Source of the DNA: Plantimonas leprariae
GTDB taxonomy: Bacteria > Pseudomonadota > Alphaproteobacteria > Rhizobiales > Rhizobiaceae
Reading direction: 5' to 3'
Assembly: GCF_008802405.1 (NCBI RefSeq)
Contig: NZ_VZDO01000011.1
Span: forward strand, 115,349 to 179,348
Length of the DNA stretch: 64,000 nt
A program made the translations under genes and the position numbers. The notes under the pieces were generated by a model. The model did not search any database, had not been told where the DNA came from, and saw nothing but the letters and a program-made list of their open reading frames with translations. Numbering within the stretch: the first letter of the stretch is position 1; the number at the start of each line of letters is the position of its first letter. Of this stretch, positions 27,219 through 36,487 are shown one piece after another.

Positions 27219-27685
27219 GCCGGAGTCGACGGCCATTCCCTTATGGTCTCTGGGTCGACTCGAAAGTGTGACCCCGAACCTGCCCTGTCTCCACTCTGAC
27301 AACGACATCGCCGGCATGATCCAGGATCCCAACGGCGACACGTTCCCCCTTGAACAAGCTTATCCGACGGCTGCTCTCTCGAAGAAGATCCACGTGATCG
27401 CAATGGTCATCAGTCAAACTCTTTTGCATGAAAGCAGAGCCCTCCGGAGTGCTTGTTTCTGTTCGTCCGCTTTAGGGAATGCCGTTTGGTGCGCGCGACG
27501 GCTTAGATGGCTCGAAGGCAATCCGTCTGCTTTCAGGGTCCGCTTCGTCCAACCGGATCGGCGTCTTCAAGCGCGTATGTCCGTGGTACTCACCTGCCGG
27601 TCGGTAGCGATCCGCGCGGCGTCAAGTCTTGTGAGGGCTGAAGCCCCGCCCGCCGCGAAGTGCGCGAGGCTTCGAAGCGGGTACG
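27219..27685. other. Gene-free region with lower GC
   Basis: A 467-base stretch visibly less GC-rich than its flanks. A 62-codon minus-strand frame (27241-27429) contains GERVAVGILDHAGDVVVRV, which I do not recognise, and no ribosome site supports it. No terminator or complete mobile element is visible. It may be decayed DNA between the importer operon and the ArsR-SRPBCC pair. Confidence 0.4.
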
Positions 27686-28219
27686 TCAGGCCGGCAGGCG
27701 CCGTTCGTACTCACCCTTGAGGCGGTGGATCTCGTCCCAGAACGGCTTCGCCCGACCGCCCGTCAGCAGCGCTTCGAGAATATCGAGATGGACGTGCCAA
27801 CCGGGGGCGAAGTTCATCAGGCGCGCGCGATCCGGCACGCGGCTGTGGATAATCGTCAGCAGCACCTCGCCGCCCTGCGGTTGCAACTCGAAGGAAACGG
27901 CGCCGGTTTCGCCCCAGGCAATGCCGAGCTTGCGCGGCGGATCGAGCTCGGTAATCCGGGTCTGCATCCGGTTTTCCGCCGACGATCCGGCGGGGCGCTG
28001 GCCGGGCGGATCGGTCAGTTCGTCGTTGCGCCAGACGAGCTCGACCGGGCTGCCGACCTCCATCGTCATATCGCCGGCCGCGAACCACTGGCGGCGCAAC
28101 TCGCTCTGCGTGAGGTAGGACCAGACGCGATCGATCGGGCCCGGCAGGAGGCGCTGGATCCGCAGTGTGGCGGGTTCGATCAGTTCGCCGTAGCGTTCCA
28201 TAGTTGCAAGCTCGCTCAT
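27686..28219 (-). CDS. SRPBCC/AHSA1-family protein
   Basis: A 177-residue START-like protein of the Aha1/CalC branch: LLPGPIDRVWSYLTQSELRR at the start, WFAAGDMTMEVGSPVEL in the middle, and FAPGWHVHLDILEALLTG near the end. These cytoplasmic cavity proteins bind hydrophobic ligands; the ligand here is unknown. ATG 28219 follows AAGGA and overlaps the stop of the ArsR gene (ATGA). The ArsR plus SRPBCC pairing is a common two-gene cassette. Confidence 0.9.
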   Translation of the reverse strand: MSELATMERYGELIEPATLRIQRLLPGPIDRVWSYLTQSELRRQWFAAGDMTMEVGSPVELVWRNDELTDPPGQRPAGSSAENRMQTRITELDPPRKLGIAWGETGAVSFELQPQGGEVLLTIIHSRVPDRARLMNFAPGWHVHLDILEALLTGGRAKPFWDEIHRLKGEYERRLPA

Positions 28220-28581
28220 TCCTTGTCTCCTTGGCTGGTCGGGGTTCGGGCTGCGTCCTCCTCGCGGAGGATCCGTTCGAGGGCATCGAGACGCCCGGTC
28301 CAGAAGCGTTCGTAGAAGTTCAGCCACTCAGCGGCGCTCGCGAGCGGTCCGGGATCGAGGCGGCAGAGATGCGTCCGGCCGCGCACCTCGCGGCGAATCA
28401 GGCCGGCGGCCTCCAGCGCCTTGACGTGTTTGGAGGCGGCGGCGAGCGACATCGCGAACGGCTCGGCGAGCTGGCTGACGGTTCGTTCGCGACCGGCGAG
28501 CTCGCGCAACATCTGCCGGCGAGTGGGATCGCCGAGGGCGTGGAAGACGGCATCGAGTGGAGTAGCCTGTAGTTCAACCAT
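28216..28581 (-). CDS. ArsR-family winged-helix regulator
   Basis: A 121-residue ArsR/SmtB-type repressor. LDAVFHALGDPTRRQMLREL and VSQLAEPFAMSLAAASKHVK form the winged helix, followed by GLIRREVRGRTHLCRLD. There are no cysteine metal sites, as usual for the SRPBCC-linked branch. Its ATG (28579-28581) lies inside a near-perfect palindrome, and a second matching palindrome lies 40 bases upstream, indicating autoregulation of the two-gene operon. Confidence 0.93.
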   Translation of the reverse strand: MVELQATPLDAVFHALGDPTRRQMLRELAGRERTVSQLAEPFAMSLAAASKHVKALEAAGLIRREVRGRTHLCRLDPGPLASAAEWLNFYERFWTGRLDALERILREEDAARTPTSQGDKE

Positions 28582-28590
28582 GTGGTTGAA
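28573..28590. promoter_or_regulatory. ArsR operator palindrome 1 (overlaps start codon)
   Basis: TTCAACCA-TG-TGGTTGAA: 8-base perfect arms with a 2-base spacer, covering the arsR start codon. The core TCAACC/GGTTGA is shared with the upstream palindrome, so this is very probably the regulator's own binding site. Confidence 0.75.
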
Positions 28591-28613
28591 TGTATGGGCC
28601 CGCGCGGTGATAG

Positions 28614-28629
28614 TCAACCAATCGGTTGA
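28614..28629. promoter_or_regulatory. ArsR operator palindrome 2
   Basis: TCAACC-AATC-GGTTGA: 6-base perfect arms identical to the core of palindrome 1. The centres are 40 bases apart, about four helical turns, so both sites face the same side of the DNA. Confidence 0.75.
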
Positions 28630-28761
28630 ATGTTTGGAGCGCTGGTCACGTCGTTTCCGAGCCTGAAGCCTGGATCGTATGCCCACTGAGATGCACAGAC
28701 TGCGGCGAGACGCGTGGCCTTCGGCTACGAGTAGGGACGGAAAACGAGAGGGATACTCGCC

Positions 28762-29325
28762 TTGAACAGCAATCATCCGCAGGCTCAGAAGAACTCGCCA
28801 TCGCAGACCGTCTTGCCGTCAAGGCGCCTGCACCCCTTGCAGGTGAGCGTGCTCGGCAGCGCGGAGCCTGGAAGCGTGGCCTACGAGCGGGCGGGGGAGG
28901 CCGGCGAGATCCTGGCGAGCCTCGGGATCACGACGGTCAGCGGCTGCGGCAGTCCGGCGACGCGCTTCGCCGCCGAGCGCGCGCTGGCCGCTGGGGGCCA
29001 AGTCGTCTCGATCGTCCCGACGGACGAGATCACGACGGCCGACTGGCCTTGCACCGTCCTCATCCCGTGCGGCATGGGCGACGCGCGCAACCTGATGATG
29101 GCGCTGGCGGGCGACGCCTGCCTGGTGATCGGCGGCAGGGCGGGCACCATCTCGGAAGTGTGCCTTGCCTGGCTGCACCGGCGGCCGCTGTTCCCGCTTC
29201 TCGGCTGTGGAGGATGGTCGGATCGTTTGATCGACAACCCGCCCGACGAGCGCAAGCTCGCTCCGATCCAGGGCTGGTCGACCGGCAAGGACCTGCGGAC
29301 GCTCTTGCGTCACATCGTCGAATGA
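28762..29325 (+). CDS. LOG-like Rossmann protein (TIGR00725/molybdenum-cofactor-carrier fold)
   Basis: A 187-residue Rossmann-fold protein. VSVLGSAEPGSVAYERAGEA opens the fold, and GDACLVIGGRAGTISEVCLA is the family's nucleotide-binding GGxxGTxxE block. It resembles TIGR00725/LOG-family proteins, which include cytokinin-type phosphoribohydrolases and molybdenum-cofactor carriers; the role here is undetermined. The start is TTG 28762; a later start near the first beta strand is possible. It is divergent from the ArsR operon. Confidence 0.75.
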   Translation: MNSNHPQAQKNSPSQTVLPSRRLHPLQVSVLGSAEPGSVAYERAGEAGEILASLGITTVSGCGSPATRFAAERALAAGGQVVSIVPTDEITTADWPCTVLIPCGMGDARNLMMALAGDACLVIGGRAGTISEVCLAWLHRRPLFPLLGCGGWSDRLIDNPPDERKLAPIQGWSTGKDLRTLLRHIVE

Positions 29326-29427
29326 TGCATCGGGACCGCGTCGCCTCCACGCGTCCGTAAGCGTTTACGTCAACCAACGCGCAGTCGCCGAGCTCCCGAC
29401 CATGGGCGGGGCTCGCCACGCGCGAGG

Positions 29428-30684
29428 TTGCGGTTCGTGTTCGATCAGCTTGTTTCCTTTTGGCGCACCGCGCCGCGCCCGGCCTTGCTCGGCCTTCTCC
29501 TGTTCCTCTGCGCGGGCTTCGCCGACGGTGCGCTCGTGCCCTTCTTTCCGCTCTGGGCGGAGGGCGAGGCTGGCATTCCCGTCGGGGCGATCGGCCTCCT
29601 GTTCGGATGCTACGCGGCTGGCGAGCTCGTCGCGGCGCCGCTGATCGGCGGCATCGCGGACCGGGTCGGGCGGCGGCCTGTGCTGATCGTCTCCGCGCTC
29701 GGGGTGGGAAGCGGCATCGCGGCACTGTTCCTCGCGCACGGCGTCGTTCTGACGGCCGTTCTCCTGCTCCTGACCGGCCTTTGCGAGTCCGTCCTCCACC
29801 CGACGATCCTGACCGTCATCGCCGACGCGACGCCGCCGGAAGCCCACCGCCGCTGGTTCGCGCTGGCGCGCGTGGCGTCCAGCGGGGGGCAGGTGCTCGG
29901 TCCGGCGACCGGCGCGCTTCTCGCGCTCGCCTCGCTCGGCGCGGTCTTCCTCGCCGCGGGCGGGATGTTGCTCGTCGGCGGCGCGATGATGCTGCTCTTC
30001 CTGACCGAAACCATCGGGACCGGCCACGGGGCGAGCGACGGTGGTCGCGACGCCGACGAGGATGAAGAGGAGGGGCTGTCGGCCCTGCTGCCGGCCTTCC
30101 GGGACGGCCGGTTGGCGAGGCTGCTGTTCTGGATCGTCTTGTTCGAGGTCTCGGTCAGTTGGCTCGAGGCCGTGATCCCGCTCTACGCGCACGATGCCGG
30201 GACGCTGACGCCGTCCGGCGTCGGCGCGCTGTTCGCCTACGCCGCCGCCCTGACGGTCGTCCTGCAGATGCTCGTCAGCCGGGTCGGCGAGACGCGGTCC
30301 GCCAGGTGGCTGACGGCAGGCGCCGGCGGCGCGTCCGTCGTCGGCTTCGCGCTTTTGGCCGCGTCGCCTTCGGAGTCGGCGCTGATCGGTGCCGTGACCC
30401 TGTTCGCGATCGCCCAGATGCTGACGGGACCGCTGGTGCCGACTGCGGTCAGCGCGCTCGCGCCACGGCCACAGCGCGCCACCTACATGGCGGCCGCCTC
30501 GGTTGCGAACGACCTCAAGGACTCGCTAGGACCCGCAGCGGGCACCGCCCTCTACGCGCTGGCGGCGCGGCTGCCGTGGCTCCTCGGCATCCCGCTCGTC
30601 GCCGTCGCCTCGCTCGGGCTTGGTGCTGCGATCGGGCGATCGGCACAGTCGACCGACGCTTCCCGGCCACCCGAACCACGGTGA
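29428..30684 (+). CDS. MFS transporter
   Basis: A 418-residue major-facilitator protein with twelve probable helices split by a charged central loop (GGRDADEDEEEGLSALL). The loop 2-3 signature is GGIADRVGRRPVLIVSAL, and ADGALVPFFPLWAEGEAG in TM1 resembles drug/sugar efflux carriers. The start is uncertain: TTG 29428 and GTG 29437 both fit, and neither has a strong ribosome site. The substrate cannot be predicted. Confidence 0.85.
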   Translation: MRFVFDQLVSFWRTAPRPALLGLLLFLCAGFADGALVPFFPLWAEGEAGIPVGAIGLLFGCYAAGELVAAPLIGGIADRVGRRPVLIVSALGVGSGIAALFLAHGVVLTAVLLLLTGLCESVLHPTILTVIADATPPEAHRRWFALARVASSGGQVLGPATGALLALASLGAVFLAAGGMLLVGGAMMLLFLTETIGTGHGASDGGRDADEDEEEGLSALLPAFRDGRLARLLFWIVLFEVSVSWLEAVIPLYAHDAGTLTPSGVGALFAYAAALTVVLQMLVSRVGETRSARWLTAGAGGASVVGFALLAASPSESALIGAVTLFAIAQMLTGPLVPTAVSALAPRPQRATYMAAASVANDLKDSLGPAAGTALYALAARLPWLLGIPLVAVASLGLGAAIGRSAQSTDASRPPEPR

Positions 30685-30936
30685 CCATGGCGTCTACTCC
30701 ATCAGCCTCGGCTTGCCGACGAGCATGCGCCAGCGAGGGAATTCGACGTCCGATCAGTGCAGAATGCGGCGGATTGCGTCGGTCAACGCACCTCGAAACC
30801 CGGGCGCCAGCCAGAAGATCTGCAGGTGCCATTCATGAAGCCATCTGTCCGGGAGCAAAAGTTGCGTCCACAGCGGCAGCGATGGTGTGCCGCAAGGCTT
30901 CGAATTCTTCGGTTCCGCGGTGTAGCAGTTGCGCCG

Positions 30937-32379
30937 TCAGCCCGACCGGGCAAATTCGCCGTCGCTTCTTTCCGCTTTGGTTGCGAGCCTTAAGGTGGCG
31001 GCTGCGATTTGCGCCGCAACGAACTCGGCATAGCGGGTGACTTCGAGCAGCCCCATCAGCTCGCCGAACGTGCCGCGGGCGAGGGGACCGGCGACGAAAA
31101 GGTTCGGCACCAGTCGGCCGTCGAGATCGATGGCCCGACCGTCCTCCGCCGTCGCAAGCCCGAGACCGACCGCGTCGAGACGCAGGAGGCCCGCCGCATG
31201 GAGGCTGCGCGCCGGCTCCGCCGCGATCACGTCGCGATGCGCCGGCCCGGTCGTGTTCACCACGCGGTCGAAGGTCTCGATCCGGGGCGAAGCGGCTCCG
31301 CGCTGGCGGAAGACGACCTCGATGCCCGCCAGCGTTTCGCGGGCGGAATGGAGCGAGGCGGCGAACGTCCGGAGCCGGCCTTCCGCAGTCAGCCGATCGA
31401 GGACGGCCTCGACCTGCGGCGCGATCCGGAAGCGGTGAACATCCCAGGAGGCGCGTAGCCGGCGCACCAGCCGGCGCTGCTGCGCTTCCGGCAAACCCTG
31501 CCAGATGGCACCGCCCTGGTTGCGGACGGCATCCAGCACCGCGTGCCAGCCGACGCCTGCCTCGGCCGCCCGTTCGACCGTTCGTCGGATGCGCCGCAGA
31601 AGCGCAAGCGCCGTCGAGGACGGCTCGGCGGCGAAGTCGCCGAACGCCTCGACGGGAAACGGAGAGTGGCCGCGCGAGCGCAGGCCGTGCCTCGACAGCG
31701 AGACGATCGGACCGCGATGGCCGAGGCGATCCAGGGTGGCGACCGTGTCCGCCGCGGTGAGGCCGTTGCCGAGCACGAGAACGCGCGCGTCGCGAGGCAC
31801 GCGGCCGAGCGCGCCGATATCGTAGGGGTCTGCGAGGAAGCCGGGCGCCGTCGCGATCGGACGCAAGGGCTCCGGCACCGCCGGCAGCGGATGCGTCGTC
31901 GCGAGAACGAGGATGTCCGCCGCGACCGGCAGTCCGTCGCGAAGACCGATCTCGAACCTGCCGCCGGCGACCCGCGCGACGCGCTCGGCGCGGGTGCGCC
32001 GGTGGACGATCCGCCCGTCCGCGAGGAACGGCGCCAGCATGGCGGCGACGTAGCGCGCGAAGACCCGGCGTTGCGGGAAGACGCCCCGCGCCTCGAACGC
32101 GGCCGGGTCGTCGTCGGGCAGGTTCGCGGCTTCGAGCCAGCGGGCGAACTGCTCGGGCTCGGCCGAGTCGAGGCTCATCTTCGCCGCCGGCACGTTGATC
32201 CGGTGCGCCGGCTCGGGCGTCGAGTAGGCGAGCCCGGCGCCGAGCGTTTCGCGTGGCTCGATCACCATGATTCTGGCGGCATCCCGTCCGATGCGCCGCA
32301 CCAGATGGTAGGCGACCGCCGCGCCGGTGAAGCCACCGCCGAGAACCACGACGAGCGGTCGCCGCAGCCCGTCGGTCAC
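30937..32379 (-). CDS. FAD/NAD(P)-binding oxidoreductase (COG4529 type)
   Basis: A 480-residue flavoprotein of the HpxO/COG4529 group: FAD-binding [20 protein letters not shown], a central [12 protein letters not shown] block, a second dinucleotide site [20 protein letters not shown] and a C-terminal [19 protein letters not shown]. The start is GTG 32379, overlapping the stop of the SsuD-type gene as GTGA. The coupling places it in the sulfonate-utilisation operon with a flavin reductase. A redox step on an organosulfur intermediate or electron supply to the monooxygenase is possible, but neither is shown. Confidence 0.86.
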   Translation of the reverse strand: MTDGLRRPLVVVLGGGFTGAAVAYHLVRRIGRDAARIMVIEPRETLGAGLAYSTPEPAHRINVPAAKMSLDSAEPEQFARWLEAANLPDDDPAAFEARGVFPQRRVFARYVAAMLAPFLADGRIVHRRTRAERVARVAGGRFEIGLRDGLPVAADILVLATTHPLPAVPEPLRPIATAPGFLADPYDIGALGRVPRDARVLVLGNGLTAADTVATLDRLGHRGPIVSLSRHGLRSRGHSPFPVEAFGDFAAEPSSTALALLRRIRRTVERAAEAGVGWHAVLDAVRNQGGAIWQGLPEAQQRRLVRRLRASWDVHRFRIAPQVEAVLDRLTAEGRLRTFAASLHSARETLAGIEVVFRQRGAASPRIETFDRVVNTTGPAHRDVIAAEPARSLHAAGLLRLDAVGLGLATAEDGRAIDLDGRLVPNLFVAGPLARGTFGELMGLLEVTRYAEFVAAQIAAATLRLATKAERSDGEFARSG

Positions 32380-33551
32380 GACTGGCCGGCGAGCTTCTGT
32401 TTCGGCCGCCGGTCGCCGGCGATGGACTCGCCGAAGGGGCCCATGTTCGCCGTCGATCCCCGGGCGGGCAGAGCGTGGGCGAGCGGCAGGCGCGGCAGCA
32501 CGAGCTCGCCGAAGCGGTAGGCCTCTTCGAGATGCGGGTAGCCGGACATGATGAACGTGTCGATGCCGAGCCGGCGGTATTCGTCGATCCGCTCCGCCAC
32601 GGTGTCCGGGTCGCCGACGAGAGCCGTTCCCGCCCCGCCGCGCACCAGGCCGACGCCAGCCCAAAGGTTCGGCGAGACTTCCAGCCGGTCGCGCCGCCCG
32701 CCGTGCAGCGCGCTCATGCGCGACTGGCCGACCGAGTCCATCCGGGCGAACACCTTCTGCGCCTCGGCGATCGTCGCGTCGTCGAGGCGCGAGATCAATT
32801 CGTCCGCCGCTTCCCATGCCTTCGCGTTGGTTTCGCGCACGATGACGTGGAGGCGGATACCGAAGGAGAGCTTGCGGCCTCGACTTTCCGCAAGAGCACG
32901 AACCGTGGCAAGTTTTTCCGCCACGAGTGCCGGCGGCTCGCCCCAAGTCAGGTACTTGTCGATTTCGGCCGCCGCGACCTCGTTCGCTTCCGGCGACGAG
33001 CCGCCGAAGTAGAGCGGCGGGTAGGGCTGCTGGACGGGCGGGAAGAGCAGGCGGCCGTCGTCGATGTGGAAATGCTTGCCCTTGTGCTCGACGGTTTCAC
33101 CGGCAAGGACTCGTTTGTAGATGGCGAGGAACTCGCGCGTCACCTCGTAGCGCTCGGCGTGGCTGAGATGAATGCCGTCGCCCCGGTTCTCGGCCGGATC
33201 GCCGCCGGTGACGACGTTGATCAGGAGCCTTCCGCCCGAGATGCGGTCGAGCGTCGCAGTCATCCGCGCCGCGAGCGTCGGCGACTGGAGGCCGGGCCGC
33301 ACCGCCACAAGGAAGCGCAGCCGTTCCGTCATCGGCGCGAGAGCGCTCGCCACCACCCAGGAGTCCTCGCAGGAACGGCCCGTCGGCAGGAGCGCGCCGT
33401 AGTAGCCGAGCCCGTCGGCGGCCTGCGCGATCTGGCGCAGATACGGCAGGTCCACAGCGCGGCCGCCCTCGCTGGTCCCGAGATAGCGGCTGTCGCCGTG
33501 CGTCGGCAGGAACCAGAGGACGTTGATCCGGTCAGGGGCGTCGGTGGACAT
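32376..33551 (-). CDS. ssuD: FMNH2-dependent alkanesulfonate monooxygenase (SsuD type)
   Basis: A 391-residue bacterial-luciferase-fold monooxygenase. It uses reduced FMN and O2 to cleave C-S bonds, giving sulfite and an aldehyde. Typical SsuD segments are [56 protein letters not shown] and [23 protein letters not shown] 33551 is the family start; the frame beyond it is leader. It lies 64 bases downstream of a flavin reductase that could supply FMNH2. A paralogue is at 42261. Confidence 0.92.
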   Translation of the reverse strand: MSTDAPDRINVLWFLPTHGDSRYLGTSEGGRAVDLPYLRQIAQAADGLGYYGALLPTGRSCEDSWVVASALAPMTERLRFLVAVRPGLQSPTLAARMTATLDRISGGRLLINVVTGGDPAENRGDGIHLSHAERYEVTREFLAIYKRVLAGETVEHKGKHFHIDDGRLLFPPVQQPYPPLYFGGSSPEANEVAAAEIDKYLTWGEPPALVAEKLATVRALAESRGRKLSFGIRLHVIVRETNAKAWEAADELISRLDDATIAEAQKVFARMDSVGQSRMSALHGGRRDRLEVSPNLWAGVGLVRGGAGTALVGDPDTVAERIDEYRRLGIDTFIMSGYPHLEEAYRFGELVLPRLPLAHALPARGSTANMGPFGESIAGDRRPKQKLAGQS

Positions 33552-33615
33552 CGGCTTCGGTCTCGAATGGAGCGAGAGGGTTGGATCGCGACGGCGGGAT
33601 CGGCCGCAAACGGCG

Positions 33616-34170
33616 TCAATCCGGATGAGCGAACCTTCCATAGCGTCCGTGGCTGTAGACGAGGGCATCCATGCCTTCCGCCGTCGCCACCGCCTTGACT
33701 GCGCCGAAGACCAGCGCGTGGCTGTGCCGCTCGACGATGTGCTCGACCTCGCAGTCGATCGAAGCCAGCGCCCCGACGAGGACGCCCGCGCCGGTTTCCA
33801 GCGTGGTCCAGTCGGCGCCGAGATACCTGTCGGCGCCCTTGACGCCGCCGCGCCCGGCGAAGAGGTCCGCCACGGCCTGCTGGTCAGCGGCGAGCAGGTT
33901 GACGCAGTAATGGCCGAAACGGCGGATGATCGGCCAGGTCGAAGACGACAGGTTGATCGAGACCACCATCGTTTCCGGGTCGACGGCCAGCGAATGCGCC
34001 GTGGTCACGGTCGCCCCGGTGCGAGACTCGCCAACGCCTGCCGTGACGACCGAGACGCTGCCGACGAGGTGGCGCATCGCCTGCTTCAATCCCTTCTCGT
34101 GTCGGACATCCGCCGCTGCGCCGGCAGGAAGGAGCTTCCGTCCGTCGAATTTCGGCACCATCAGGTTCAT
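33616..34170 (-). CDS. Flavin reductase-domain protein (FMN reductase for sulfonate monooxygenase)
   Basis: A 184-residue FMN-binding split-barrel reductase: [48 protein letters not shown] and the C-terminal [11 protein letters not shown]. Members reduce FMN with NAD(P)H for two-component monooxygenases. ATG 34170 follows AGGAAG; 20 further in-frame residues upstream are unlikely to be coding. It heads the minus-strand operon reductase - ssuD - flavoprotein and is divergent from the MetQ-type gene. Confidence 0.9.
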   Translation of the reverse strand: MNLMVPKFDGRKLLPAGAAADVRHEKGLKQAMRHLVGSVSVVTAGVGESRTGATVTTAHSLAVDPETMVVSINLSSSTWPIIRRFGHYCVNLLAADQQAVADLFAGRGGVKGADRYLGADWTTLETGAGVLVGALASIDCEVEHIVERHSHALVFGAVKAVATAEGMDALVYSHGRYGRFAHPD

Positions 34171-34512
34171 GCCGTCTTCCTTGTTGACCAGACCGTTCGA
34201 TCCCGTGCCGGACGCAGCGTACGCCGGCATCCCCGCCGCGCCGAAGAAAGATATACCAATGTTATAGACAATTTCGAACGGCCGTTTCGCCTGCGTACGG
34301 TGTTCCGTCGGTTTGTCTTTGGGAATTCGGGGGCTCGAAACCGTCGAGAACGCGGCGTCGTATCGAGCCGCCGTGTTGGGAACCCAGGCCGTAAGAGCAA
34401 ACGAATCTCGTTCCGGGCAAGGAAACGCGATAATCTACTTTCCGACTGGATTTATTCGCCGGCATGTTGCGAGGGTCCGCTCCCGTAGCACCCCCAACCG
34501 ACGCAGGTTGCC
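34171..34512. other. Divergent regulatory region of the sulfur island
   Basis: 342 bases without a gene between the flavin reductase (minus) and the MetQ-type gene (plus). Parts are clearly AT-richer than coding DNA (around 34245-34275 and 34430-34460). It contains TATAGACAATT, the reverse complement of a sequence also found before the dioxygenase gene at 46388. It probably carries both promoters and activator sites. Confidence 0.5.
34263..34273 (-). promoter_or_regulatory. Shared 11-mer, candidate sulfur-regulon element (copy 1)
   Basis: AATTGTCTATA on the minus strand, about 93-103 bases upstream of the flavin reductase start. The identical 11-mer occurs at 46316-46326 upstream of the first dioxygenase gene. 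It may be a -35 element or an activator site; this is inference from recurrence in AT-rich promoter DNA. Confidence 0.35.
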
Positions 34513-35316
34513 ATGACCGCCCGTATCCTCGCCGCGACCGTCGCCGCCCTCCTGGCGGTCGCCTCTCCCTCGCCGGCCGCGTCGCTGAAGATCGGCGTGA
34601 CGCCCGGCGCCTATGCGGACTCCGTCGCGGCCGCCGCCGAGGAGGCCAAGTCGCAGGGCCTCGACGTCGAGGTGGTGGAATTCAGCGACTGGACGACGCC
34701 GAACGTCGCTTTGGACAACGGCGACATCGACGTCAACTACTTCCAGCACCGGCCTTTCCTCGACAACGCGATCAAGGAGCGCGGCTACGACTTCGCCTCG
34801 GCCGGCACGGGGACCCTTGCCAATATCGGCCTCTACTCGCTGAAGCACAAATCCTTCGACGAGATCCCGCAAAACGGGACGGTGGCGATCGCCAACGATC
34901 CGGTGAACCAGGGGCGCGGCCTGCTGCTGCTGCAGAAGGCGGGTCTGATCACGCTGAAGGACGGGGTCGGCTTCCACGGCACCTTGGATGACATCGTCGA
35001 CAACCCGAAGAACCTGTCGTTCACCGAGGTCGAGGGGCCGCAGCTCGTGCGCGTCACCGGCGACGTCGACCTCGCGCTCGGCTATCCGCACTTCATCGTC
35101 GCGGCGAAAGCCTTCGATCCGGGCAGCGGCCTCATCTATTCCGGCATCGACGACAAGCAGTTCGCGATCCTCTTCGTGGTGAAGAAGGACCGGGTGGCGG
35201 ATCCCGACATCGCGAAGTTCGTGCAGATCTATCAGACCTCACTGAGCGTGCGCGAGACGATCGCCAAGGCCTTCGCCAACAACGACAAGCTCTACACGAT
35301 CGCCTGGACGAATTGA
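34513..35316 (+). CDS. metQ: MetQ/NlpA-family substrate-binding protein
   Basis: A 267-residue exported binding protein of the methionine (MetQ/NlpA) family: SLKIGVTPGAYADSVAAAAE, then VEVVEFSDWTTPNVALDNGD, the conserved DVNYFQHRPFLDNAIKERGY, and a C-terminal VQIYQTSLSVRETIAKAF. The signal peptide ends near SPSPAAS. There is no lipobox cysteine, so unlike many MetQ proteins it should be soluble in the periplasm. Set among SfnB and Ssu genes, its ligand may be methionine or another organosulfur compound. Confidence 0.88.
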   Translation: MTARILAATVAALLAVASPSPAASLKIGVTPGAYADSVAAAAEEAKSQGLDVEVVEFSDWTTPNVALDNGDIDVNYFQHRPFLDNAIKERGYDFASAGTGTLANIGLYSLKHKSFDEIPQNGTVAIANDPVNQGRGLLLLQKAGLITLKDGVGFHGTLDDIVDNPKNLSFTEVEGPQLVRVTGDVDLALGYPHFIVAAKAFDPGSGLIYSGIDDKQFAILFVVKKDRVADPDIAKFVQIYQTSLSVRETIAKAFANNDKLYTIAWTN

Positions 35317-35350
35317 GCGTCCGGCCAGCACGGGAAACGGGAAAGCTCGG

Positions 35351-36487
35351 ATGAGCGACGCGGTCGCAGGCCTCTACCGGGAACGGTTGCCGTCCGACAC
35401 GGCGCCGGGGCTCGCTCCCGTCGGCTGGGCACGGGCAGGCGCCGCGAACGGTCCAACGCGGCGGTCCGGCACCGTCCGTTTCGAGGGGATCGGCAAGACC
35501 TATCGCTCGAAGGCGGGCGAGGTGCGGGCGCTGGAGGCGGTCGACGCTGAAGTCGAGGCGGGCAGCATCTTCGGCATCATCGGGCGCTCGGGTGCCGGCA
35601 AGTCCAGCCTGATCCGCCTCGTCAACCGCCTGGAGACGCCGACGGTGGGCCGTGTGCTCGTCGACGGCCAGGATGTCGCCGCTCTCGACGGCGAAGCGCT
35701 GATCGGGCTGCGCCGGCGCGTCGGCATGGTGTTCCAGCACTTCAACCTGCTTCAGGCGAAGACCGTCCGGGAGAACGTCGCGCTGCCGCTCCTCGTCGCC
35801 GGCGTCGCGCGGGCGGAGCGCGAGCGGCGGGTGGACGCAGCGCTGGCGCTGGTCGGGCTGGACGAGAAGCACGACAGCTACCCGGCGCGGCTGTCCGGCG
35901 GGCAGAAGCAGCGCGTCGGCATCGCCCGCGCGCTGGTGAACGATCCCGAGATTCTGCTTTGCGACGAGGCGACCTCGGCGCTCGACCCGGAGACGACCCT
36001 GTCGATCCTCGGGCTGCTCCGAGACATCAACCGCCGGCTCGGCCTGACGATCCTGCTCATCACGCACGAGATGAGCGTCATCCGCGAGATCTGCACGAAG
36101 GTGCTGGTGCTCGACCGGGGACGCACCGTCGAGACGGGTCCGGTGTGGCAGGTCTTCGGGAACCCTCGACACGAAGCGACGCGCGCGCTTTTGAAACCCC
36201 TGACGCGCGGCCTGCCGGAAGACATCGCCGAACGTCTCGGCTCCCGGCCTGCCGGCAACAGCGCCAGCGAGGCGGTCGTGGAATTCTTCTTTGCGGGCGA
36301 GCGCGAGCCGGACATCGCCGCCCTTGCCGCTCTTTTCGACGGCCCGATGCGCGTCCTGTCCGCTTCGCTCGACCGCATCGACGGGCGGACACAAGGTCGG
36401 CTCCTTGTCGCAGCGCCCCTGCCGGCCGCCGTGCTGCCCGAACGCCCCGAGCTCTTCTCCCAAGCGAAGGTGCTCGGCTATGTCTGA
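35351..36487 (+). CDS. metN: Methionine-type ABC transporter ATPase with NIL-like domain
   Basis: A 378-residue MetN-type ATPase. A ~45-residue N-terminal leader precedes the ABC domain: Walker A GRSGAGKSSLIRLVNRLE, signature LSGGQKQRVGIARALVNDPE, Walker B ILLCDEATSALDPETT and the switch LLITHEMSVIREI. The C-terminal ~90 residues (VVEFFFAGEREPDIAALAAL, then RTQGRLLVAAP) resemble the NIL regulatory domain of MetN, which senses intracellular methionine. It overlaps the permease gene by 8 bases. Confidence 0.92.
   Translation: MSDAVAGLYRERLPSDTAPGLAPVGWARAGAANGPTRRSGTVRFEGIGKTYRSKAGEVRALEAVDAEVEAGSIFGIIGRSGAGKSSLIRLVNRLETPTVGRVLVDGQDVAALDGEALIGLRRRVGMVFQHFNLLQAKTVRENVALPLLVAGVARAERERRVDAALALVGLDEKHDSYPARLSGGQKQRVGIARALVNDPEILLCDEATSALDPETTLSILGLLRDINRRLGLTILLITHEMSVIREICTKVLVLDRGRTVETGPVWQVFGNPRHEATRALLKPLTRGLPEDIAERLGSRPAGNSASEAVVEFFFAGEREPDIAALAALFDGPMRVLSASLDRIDGRTQGRLLVAAPLPAAVLPERPELFSQAKVLGYV

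Noticed and set aside
27241..27429. 62-codon minus-strand frame as a gene or insertion-sequence fragment
   Set aside because: No ribosome site, no terminal repeats and no recognisable transposase motif.
30685..30936. Gene remnant between the MFS gene and the COG4529 flavoprotein
   Set aside because: Short minus-strand frames (for example one with RGTEEFEALRHTIAAAVDA) are broken by stops and match no family I recognise.
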